Notes under the pieces: model-generated
Databases searched by the model: none
The model's input: only the letters and a program-made list of their open reading frames with translations
Told to the model about the DNA's origin: nothing
Shown: piece by piece, positions 6,119 through 10,579 of the stretch
Layout: the number at the start of each line of letters is the position of its first letter
How positions within the stretch are numbered: position 1 is the stretch's first letter
Origin: Clostridiaceae bacterium
Lineage (GTDB): Bacteria; Bacillota_A; Clostridia; Clostridiales; Clostridiaceae
Direction of reading: 5' to 3'
Assembly: GCA_029256485.1 (NCBI GenBank)
Contig: JAQSXU010000113.1
Location: 1-10,579 of the forward strand
DNA length: 10,579 bases
Position numbers and translations under genes: made by a program

Positions 6119-6313
6119 ATGGGTGAAGTAAAATTAGCTCCACATGAAGCTATTGAAGTGCGTGAATTTGTGAGCCAGGAGATGCTTGGAATTAAAAAGA
6201 TCAGCGAAAGTATAAACATGGTTAGCGATACTGAGTTAAAGAACTTTATGCAGGATTCAATAAATTCTAAGAAAACTGCTCTTAAGAATATTCAATCTGC
6301 ATTGGGAAGATAA
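6119..6313 (+). CDS. Small spore-coat-associated protein, LAPHE-motif family, copy 1
   Basis: This is a 64-residue, mostly helical protein with the N-terminal motif LAPHE (6-10), then EVREFVSQEMLGIKK and SDTELKNFMQDS. It is paralogous to the protein at 6670-6882, with 24 identities in 55 aligned positions without gaps. Such small proteins stand beside CotF-domain genes in Bacillus and Clostridium (the yra-type coat gene clusters), so a coat role is inferred. Their biochemical function is unknown. A longer frame from GTG 6110 would start inside the AGGAGGTGA ribosome binding site, so ATG 6119 is preferred. The CotF-type gene follows after 30 bases. Confidence 0.8.
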   Translation: MGEVKLAPHEAIEVREFVSQEMLGIKKISESINMVSDTELKNFMQDSINSKKTALKNIQSALGR

Positions 6314-6343
6314 ATTAAAAGAATATAAGAAAGGAGAAACAAG

Positions 6344-6613
6344 ATGGAAAATAGAACAACACTAACTGATAGAGATATTGCATTAGATTTATTAACAAGT
6401 TCTAAGGCAACAATTACTACCTTGGCGAAAACAATAACAGAAACAACAAATACACAGCTTAGAGAAACACTTAAGAATCAATTAACTGCTTGTGTTAATT
6501 CTCATAATAGATTATCAGATATATCAATAAGTAAAGGCTGGTATGATGCATATGCAAATCCAGAGCAGCAGCTTAATCAGGATTTATCTGCCATTAATGC
6601 AATAACTAAATAA
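6344..6613 (+). CDS. CotF-domain spore coat protein, copy 1
   Basis: The 89 residues are nearly all Coat_F domain: LTDRDIALDLLTSSKATITT (7-26), a helix with TETTNTQLRETLKNQL, and the terminal signature SKGWYDAYANPEQQLNQDL, with GWY at 65-67. The protein belongs to the outer layers of the spore by family. It is shorter than B. subtilis CotF and has no Gly/Tyr-rich tail. AAGGAG at about 6331-6336 precedes the ATG. It pairs with the small gene upstream, and the same two-gene arrangement is repeated at 6670-7180. Confidence 0.85.
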   Translation: MENRTTLTDRDIALDLLTSSKATITTLAKTITETTNTQLRETLKNQLTACVNSHNRLSDISISKGWYDAYANPEQQLNQDLSAINAITK

Positions 6614-6669
6614 ATATTTTTTTATTATTAATATTAAACCAAAAACTATAAAGTTATGGAGGTAAGACA

Positions 6670-6882
6670 ATGAATAATAGAAACGATTTGGCACCTCACG
6701 AGATTTTGGAAATTAGAGAATTAATGGATACCAATCTTATTGGAGCAAAAAAATTACAAGCCAGTATGGCTATGGTACATGATGACGAGCTTAAATCATT
6801 TATGGAAAAATGCTTAAGCAATAAAAAGGAAAACATTGATACAATGCAGTCTTTTGTTAAAGAAAAAATGAACATACAATAG
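6670..6882 (+). CDS. Small spore-coat-associated protein, LAPHE-motif family, copy 2
   Basis: This 70-residue paralogue of the 6119-6313 product shares LAPHE (7-11), the spaced E..RE pattern, GAKK, MAMV.DDELKSFM and NKK. It has a single Cys48 and a longer lysine-rich C-terminus. TGGAGGT (about 6657-6663) marks the start. The stop codon (6880-6882) overlaps the AGGAGG of the next gene and only 10 bases separate the two reading frames, so translation is probably coupled. Function is inferred from context only. Confidence 0.8.
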   Translation: MNNRNDLAPHEILEIRELMDTNLIGAKKLQASMAMVHDDELKSFMEKCLSNKKENIDTMQSFVKEKMNIQ

Positions 6883-6892
6883 GAGGTCGATT

Positions 6893-7180
6893 ATGTCTTT
6901 TTTTGATAGATTATTGGGAACAGATAATAAACTAATGGATAAAGATATTGCACAGGATATGATCAAGGACTCAAAGTTTGGCGTAACTTCTTTGTCTGCT
7001 GCTGCTGCAGAGGCTTCTAATCCAGAACTAAGACAAAAATTACAGCAGCAATTAAATAAAGCTGTATCTGAACACTTTGAATTAACTGATATGGTCATAA
7101 AAAAAGGCTGGTATCCAGCTTTTGATGATCCTGTAGAACAAATTAAAAAGGATTATAGTGAATCACAAAATTTAACTTAA
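6893..7180 (+). CDS. CotF-domain spore coat protein, copy 2
   Basis: This is a 95-residue Coat_F domain protein. After a short N-terminal extension (MSFFDRLLGTDN), the domain runs from LMDKDIAQDMIKDSKFGVTS through AAAEASNPELRQKLQQQL to MVIKKGWYPAFDDPVEQ, with GWY at 72-74. It is paralogous to the 6344-6613 product but clearly diverged, so the pair duplication is not recent. AGGAGG (6881-6886) lies over the previous stop codon. A terminator hairpin follows within about 15 bases, closing the coat gene run. Confidence 0.87.
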   Translation: MSFFDRLLGTDNKLMDKDIAQDMIKDSKFGVTSLSAAAAEASNPELRQKLQQQLNKAVSEHFELTDMVIKKGWYPAFDDPVEQIKKDYSESQNLT

Positions 7181-7194
7181 ATATATGTTTCAGC

Positions 7195-7229
7195 ATAGAT
7201 GGCTTGAATTTTGGCCATCTGTCTTTTTA
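7195..7229 (+). terminator. Intrinsic terminator after the second coat gene pair
   Basis: AGATGGC (7197-7203) pairs with GCCATCT (7214-7220) and is followed by GTCTTTTTA. Only 29 bases separate its end from the SASP start codon, leaving little space for a separate SASP promoter. Confidence 0.75.
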
Positions 7230-7258
7230 TAAATACTATTATTGGGAAGGTGATATTT

Positions 7259-7459
7259 ATGTCAAAAAAACCATTAGTTCCAGGATCAGAGGATAAATTA
7301 AAAAAACTTAAAATAGAGACAGCTGATGAATTAGGTGCTGATTTAAACAGAGAGTATGATGGAAATATGACTTCAAAGGAAATAGGTAAAATTGCAGGAC
7401 CAACAGGCGGAAATATGATTAAAAAAATGGTGGAAGACTATGAGAATAAATTAAAGTAA
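7259..7459 (+). CDS. Alpha/beta-type small acid-soluble spore protein, divergent
   Basis: This 66-residue protein resembles the alpha/beta SASPs that coat spore DNA, shield it from UV and heat, and feed amino acids to germination. Family features are LVPGSEDKLKKLKIE (6-20), ADELG (22-26), MTSKEIG and the C-terminal TGGNMIKKMVEDYENKL. The spot where the germination protease GPR normally cuts (Glu followed by Ile, Leu or Phe, then Ala) reads Glu20-Thr21-Ala22, and the usual GSVGG stretch reads AGPTGG, so this is a diverged member. The longest frame starts at 7211 inside the preceding terminator. AAGGTGAT (7247-7254) supports ATG 7259 instead. It either has its own promoter overlapping the terminator or is reached by read-through. 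Confidence 0.82.
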   Translation: MSKKPLVPGSEDKLKKLKIETADELGADLNREYDGNMTSKEIGKIAGPTGGNMIKKMVEDYENKLK

Positions 7460-7533
7460 GATAAGGTTTAGGAATGATCTCTTAAATTATTAGGATTTGT
7501 TACTATAATATTTAACATATATTTTACGCTGTC

Positions 7534-7564
7534 TTAACTTTTTTTAAAAATTAACGTATATAAT
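7534..7564 (+). promoter_or_regulatory. Candidate promoter of the epimerase-like gene
   Basis: A perfect TATAAT (7559-7564) lies about 90 bases before the start codon, with TTAACT (7534-7539) 19 bases upstream, slightly wide spacing. The rest of the 7460-7655 gap is plain AT-rich sequence, with no clear terminator for the SASP gene. Confidence 0.38.
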
Positions 7565-7655
7565 TATTCTAATACAAATAAAAAATTTAAAGAATTTATT
7601 TATATAAGTGTTTTGAAGTGGAAAATTATAGTAAAACTGATTGGGGATGGGTATT

Positions 7656-8597
7656 ATGAAAGATGAGCTACATGTTGTGTTAGGAGCATCTGGTGCTATT
7701 GGTCAAGCAGTAATTTCTGAACTTAAGTTAAAGGGTTTAAGTATCAGAGCTGTATACCGTACGAAAAGAACTGCAGAAATTGATGCTTTTAATGCTGATT
7801 TATTGAATTTGAATCAGACAATTAATGCAGTAAAAGGAGCTGCATATGTATATCTATGTATTGGAATTCCTTATAAGTCAAAATACTGGTTAAGTCAATG
7901 GCCTAAGATTATGGAAAATGTAATAACAGCATGTGAGAAAACAAGAGCGACATTAATATTTTTTGACGATGTGTATATGTATGGCCCTTCACCATTAAAA
8001 GTACCTTTTAATGAATCCCATAATCAAAGTCCGGTATCTGAAAAGGGCTTTGCTAGAAAAAAGACATCAGACCTGCTTATGGAGGCACATAATGCCGGAA
8101 GAATAAAGGCTGTGATCGGACGGTCAGCTGACTTCTACGGACCCAATGCAGTCAATAGTTCATTTTACTCTGGTTTTCTGGAGCGTATGCTGCTTGGTAA
8201 ATCTCCTGTTTCTCTGAGCAGAATCAATGTAAAACATACCTATGCATACACACTTGATAATGGCAGGGCTCTTGTTGCCTTAGCATTGGATAAGGAAACA
8301 TATGGACAGGTTTGGCATTTGCCGGCAAGTGAGCCAGTAACTATAGAAGAAGCTGTTATAAAGATTAATCATATACTATGTACAAATTATAAAGTTTTAA
8401 TGATTCCTGGATTTATTCAACCAATAATTGGACTAATTGTTCCAATAATAAAAGAAGCCAGAGAGATGATATATCAATTTAATAATCCTTATATAATTGA
8501 TTTTTCCAAGTTCAAAAATCATTTTCCTGATTTTAAAGTTACTTCATTTGATGAAGGGATTAAGGCTATGGTAAATTCTTTCAGAAAACCAATATGA
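7656..8597 (+). CDS. NAD(P)-dependent epimerase/dehydratase-like protein (atypical SDR)
   Basis: This 313-residue cytosolic protein has a Rossmann fold of the extended/atypical SDR class. It shows the dinucleotide loop GASGAIG (10-16), an Arg in AVYRTKR suggesting NADP preference, FFDDVYMYGP (102-111) in place of the usual SS..vYG strand, and RSADFYGPNA (156-165), typical of the nucleotide-sugar epimerase superfamily. The catalytic YxxxK tyrosine is replaced by Phe132 in FARKK (132-136), so classical oxidoreductase chemistry is doubtful. The substrate is unknown. The open frame can be extended to TTG 7641, but GGGG at 7643-7646 fits ATG 7656 with 9 bases between. It stands alone, just before the region of decayed genes. 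Confidence 0.83.
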   Translation: MKDELHVVLGASGAIGQAVISELKLKGLSIRAVYRTKRTAEIDAFNADLLNLNQTINAVKGAAYVYLCIGIPYKSKYWLSQWPKIMENVITACEKTRATLIFFDDVYMYGPSPLKVPFNESHNQSPVSEKGFARKKTSDLLMEAHNAGRIKAVIGRSADFYGPNAVNSSFYSGFLERMLLGKSPVSLSRINVKHTYAYTLDNGRALVALALDKETYGQVWHLPASEPVTIEEAVIKINHILCTNYKVLMIPGFIQPIIGLIVPIIKEAREMIYQFNNPYIIDFSKFKNHFPDFKVTSFDEGIKAMVNSFRKPI

Positions 8598-8636
8598 GTG
8601 TATAAAAAAATTAGCATAAAAGGTGAGATAGAACTA

Positions 8637-8794
8637 ATGCTGCCACAGGGGGATTATATTAATTTTGCTAAAATAAAATAATCCCAGAATTTCAAAAACA
8701 GTTTCCAAATGTTAAGGTTGTTGTTACAGACGATAAAAACGTTGACACAAGAGCAGCGGCAGGTGATGTACCAACAGTATATGCAGGAACCTGA
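8637..8794 (+). pseudogene. Decayed fragment resembling an extracellular solute-binding protein
   Basis: AAAGGTGAG (about 8619-8627) precedes an ATG at 8637 that encodes MLPQGDYINFAKIK and stops at 8679. In the next frame the reading continues from about 8672 as NKIIPEFQKQFPNVKVVV and on to RAAAGDVPTVYAGT before TGA at 8792-8794. The two halves join naturally across an A-rich run, so one frameshift separates them. The segment resembles the early part of family 1 ABC solute-binding lipoproteins (IPEFQKQFPNVKV and AAGDVPTV). The signal peptide and most of the protein are missing. Family assignment is tentative; the pseudogene status is clearer. Confidence 0.45.
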
Positions 8795-8830
8795 GGCTAT
8801 TAGCCTCTAAAATATTTAGGAAAAGTATTA

Positions 8831-8895
8831 GATGGAACATACTATGTTCCATCAAGACTGTTGACATACATAAAATGTCAGCAGCCTTTTTATTT
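8831..8895 (+). terminator. Two adjacent hairpins, the second terminator-like
   Basis: GATGGAACAT (8831-8840) and ATGTTCCATC (8844-8853) form a perfect 10-bp stem with a three-base loop. Immediately after, CTGTTGACAT (8858-8867) pairs with ATGTCAGCAG (8875-8884) with one G-U pair and is followed by CCTTTTTATTTT. It has no intact gene in front of it and may have served the lost gene upstream. Confidence 0.6.
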
Positions 8896-8939
8896 TACAA
8901 AAAGGATTTTTTATACTTACGTCGAATACTTATATATAG

Positions 8940-9172
8940 AATTCTTTTGAGGAGGATATTCAAGTTAATATAACATATAGATGTTTTTTAGGTTACTCTT
9001 TAACTGATACAATTCCTAACCATTCAATTATTAGTCAAAATAGAAGAAGAAGATTTAAAGACACTGACGTTAGTCAGCAAATCGTCAGCTTGAGTGGATT
9101 TTAGAAGAATTGCAAATTAATCAGAAGAAAGCTCATAAAGAAAGTACTAATACTGAAGGAATGATTTTTTAA
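8940..9172 (+). pseudogene. Degenerate IS1182-type transposase fragment
   Basis: From 8940 one frame reads NSFEEDIQVNITYRCFLGYS and continues LTDTIPNHSIISQNRRRRF to a stop at 9102-9104. This matches the N-terminal core of IS1182-family transposases (..IQVN.AYRWFLG...PHHST.SQNR.RRF). A second frame (9098-9172) reads LEELQINQKKAHKESTNTEG, resembling a later part of the same protein. The fragment has lost its start, carries an internal deletion and frameshifts, and includes a Trp-to-Cys change in the YRWFLG motif. No terminal inverted repeats could be assigned. The nearby GAGGAGG at 8949-8955 is coding sequence of the relic, not a ribosome binding site. Confidence 0.75.
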
Positions 9173-9248
9173 TACCTTCTAAAAATTAGTAAAATAGGCA
9201 TTTTATGGTATAACATAGTTATAAGGTTAACCAGAAAGGAGCCTTAAA

Positions 9249-9527
9249 ATGCAGTATTCAGATGAAAAAGATCAACGTATTAAAGAACTGGAAAATGAAA
9301 ATAGAAAACTGCAGGAAAAGGTACAATCTCTGGAGCATAATGTAGGAGTTCTAACTCAAGCAGTGTTACACCCATCAAAACAGTGTTTTGGAGCATCAAG
9401 TGAAAGAACACCTCAGATATACGGGCAATGTTTTATTTTTGGTGAACTAATTGATGAAATTCCAGATGAACCTGAAAATAAAGTTATAAATATCAAAGAA
9501 CATAAAACACCTGTAAGAAAAAAATGA
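9249..9527 (+). CDS. Truncated IS66 family transposase, N-terminal part
   Basis: The 92-residue frame starts at ATG 9249 behind AAAGGAG (9235-9241). It encodes a coiled coil (about 5-35, rich in Glu, Leu and Lys) followed by QCFGASSERT (46-54). This matches the leader region of IS66 transposases, where FG.SSE precedes a zinc-finger-like domain. FIFGELIDE and the basic tail HKTPVRKK correspond to the FNEAE and HxRKK segments that normally lead into the zinc finger. The stop comes right there, and the rest of the transposase follows out of frame as a remnant. It is not expected to be functional. Confidence 0.8.
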   Translation: MQYSDEKDQRIKELENENRKLQEKVQSLEHNVGVLTQAVLHPSKQCFGASSERTPQIYGQCFIFGELIDEIPDEPENKVINIKEHKTPVRKK

Positions 9528-9753
9528 TATTAATTCATATGATTCTATATATTGTGCTACTGCGCCAGCACCCGTGCTTACGCACTCTTTCGCTTCGCCT
9601 TCAATTGTGGCATGGATAATGTATCAAAAATATATTATGTCAATACCACTATATAGTCAGGAAAAAGATTTTAAAAGAATGGGCGTCAAGCTTATAAGAG
9701 ATATGATGGCAAACTGGATGATTCGAAGTTCTGTGTGTATAAGAAATTTTTAG
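9526..9753 (+). pseudogene. IS66 transposase internal fragment (frameshifted, deleted)
   Basis: In the frame one base past the stop at 9525-9527, the reading continues to ATAPAPVLTHSFASPSIVAW (from 9556), then IMYQKYIMSIPLYSQEKDF and KRMGVKLIRDMMANWM, with a stop at 9751-9753. This is the conserved IS66 segment that follows the zinc finger (APAP.L..SFASPS.VA...QKY..AIPLYRQE). The zinc finger itself is missing, so a deletion of the order of 100 codons joins the two pieces, and the catalytic core downstream is lost. Together with 9249-9527 it is a relic of one element. Confidence 0.8.
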
Positions 9754-9760
9754 TATATCT

Positions 9761-9816
9761 GATATTTAATTTGGAAATATAAAATTTGATTTTATGGAAA
9801 TTTGATGTTAAATATC
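9761..9816. repeat. Nested inverted repeat upstream of the sigma-54 regulator
   Basis: GATATTTAA (9761-9769) and TTAAATATC (9808-9816) are perfect 9-base arms, and ATAAAA (9779-9784) with TTTTAT (9790-9795) forms an inner stem. The sequence is very AT-rich, so chance pairing is possible. The remaining gap to 9961 holds no recognisable gene or clear promoter. Confidence 0.3.
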
Positions 9817-9961
9817 TGCTCACTTTCAAATGTTCTAGTGAAGAATGATATATTATGGTAAAATTATATTGATTTATAAAATAGACTATTAAAAGTGATT
9901 TTCTTAAGTTCAGTAAAAAGGGACTAATTTGATAAACCATATGACTTTATAAGAAGAAAGA

Positions 9962-10579
9962 ATGGATAATATGGAAGAAAAAGTAATTCAATTAATTAAA
10001 AATGAAGACAAGAAAAATCCTTTTACAGATGAGCAGATTGCAATAAAGCTTAATATACTTAGAGAAAATGTAACAAACATAAGAAAAGAAAACAATATAC
10101 CGGATTCCAGAAGCAGAAGACGTGTATCTCTAATTGGAGATATTAAGCAGTTAATATCTCAATATGGAAATATATCAGAACGAAGGTTGACAAAGCTTCT
10201 TAATGAACAAGGATATAATGTTGGCAAGTACGCAATAGGGAAACTAAAAAATGAGTTGAAAGAAGAAAATAACAATGGGTTAGAAGCTGATGATGAACAA
10301 GGACAAAATACGGCTGTTTATGAAAGAACTGAGGAAAATACATCTCAGAATGGAGAAGACGTATTTAGTGAATTCATAGGCTATGATGAAAGTTTAAAGG
10401 GACAGATAAGCAGGGTTAAAGCTGCGGTATTATATCCGCCCCATGGCCTTCATACCTTAATATACGGACCTTCCGGGGTAGGTAAAAGTTTACTAGCAGA
10501 ATTGATGTATAAGTATGCAGTAGAAACCGGTAATTTTGGTAGAAATGCACCATTTTTTGAATTTAATTGTTCAGATTAT
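9962..10579 (+). CDS. Sigma-54-dependent transcriptional activator, LevR-like (3' end outside window)
   Basis: The 206 codons seen are the N-terminal part of an AAA+ activator of RNA polymerase-sigma-54. Residues 22-53 (TDEQIAIKLNILRENVTNI and then RKENNIPDSRSRRR) and 71-99 (ISERRLTKLLNEQGYNV, then GKYAIGKLKNEL) look like two helix-turn-helix DNA-binding units. A Glu/Asn-rich linker follows (100-131). The AAA+ domain opens with FIGYDESLKGQI, Walker A GPSGVGKS at 169-176, and APFFEFNCSDY, close to the LevR/PTS-regulated group. In that group PRD and EIIA domains follow and the targets are sugar PTS operons; here those parts lie beyond the window. The ribosome binding site is weak (AAGAAAG at about 9954-9960), and ATG 9971 is an alternative start. 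Confidence 0.88.
   Translation, partial: MDNMEEKVIQLIKNEDKKNPFTDEQIAIKLNILRENVTNIRKENNIPDSRSRRRVSLIGDIKQLISQYGNISERRLTKLLNEQGYNVGKYAIGKLKNELKEENNNGLEADDEQGQNTAVYERTEENTSQNGEDVFSEFIGYDESLKGQISRVKAAVLYPPHGLHTLIYGPSGVGKSLLAELMYKYAVETGNFGRNAPFFEFNCSDY

Noticed and set aside
6814..7098. Minus-strand open frame over the second coat gene pair
   Set aside because: It is antisense to two genes with clear paralogues and good ribosome binding sites, and the Ser/Cys-rich product is typical of a shadow frame.
8804..8951. A 48-codon open frame within the decayed region as a real gene
   Set aside because: It has no start codon with a ribosome binding site, contains two strong palindromes, and runs into the IS1182 relic in another frame.
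9692..9940. Minus-strand open frame of 82 codons after the IS66 relic
   Set aside because: It partly overlaps the recognisable IS66 fragment on the other strand, and the Tyr/Ile/Asn/Leu-rich product has no motif. AT-rich intergenic DNA explains it.

Overview
The window looks like chromosomal DNA of a spore-forming, low-GC Clostridium (sensu stricto). The evidence is AT-rich codon use and intergenic DNA, strong GGAGG ribosome binding sites, alpha/beta SASP and CotF-type coat genes, and a NifU-like/GGGtGRT gene pair typical of Firmicutes anaerobes. I cannot name the species from the sequence.

Left part (1-2883). The window opens inside a tRNA-Leu(CAA) gene on the minus strand, which has a good promoter. 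Three tandem copies of a roughly 97-bp nested palindromic repeat follow. The last copy runs into the 3' end of a minus-strand nucleoside diphosphate kinase gene (ndk) and supplies its stop codon. Divergent from ndk is a two-gene operon encoding a NifU-N-like Fe-S scaffold protein and a GGGtGRT protein. It has a plausible promoter, a structured leader and a strong terminator.

Middle part (2884-5321). A MarR-type regulator and a phosphinothricin/arsinothricin-type N-acetyltransferase form a probable operon with a palindrome upstream. This ends at a bidirectional terminator that faces a minus-strand, membrane-anchored HSL-family esterase. A 31-codon remnant that resembles the start of a DUF2935 gene lies between them.

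Spore-related block (5322-7459). A CotJC-like manganese catalase is followed by two tandem pairs, each a small LAPHE-motif protein and a CotF-domain protein, and then by a divergent alpha/beta-type small acid-soluble spore protein. All point the same way and probably make spore coat and core proteins.

Right part (7460-10579). An atypical SDR/epimerase-like gene leads into a stretch of decayed genes: a solute-binding-protein fragment, an IS1182-type transposase fragment, and a broken IS66-type transposase. The window ends inside a LevR-type sigma-54-dependent activator whose N-terminus seems to carry two RpoN-box-like DNA-binding segments before the AAA+ domain.

Several start codons were moved from the longest open frame to the codon that the Shine-Dalgarno sequence supports. 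No CRISPR array, phage or defence system is visible. The least understood parts are the NifU-like/GGGtGRT pair, the palindromic repeat array and the N-terminus of the sigma-54 activator.
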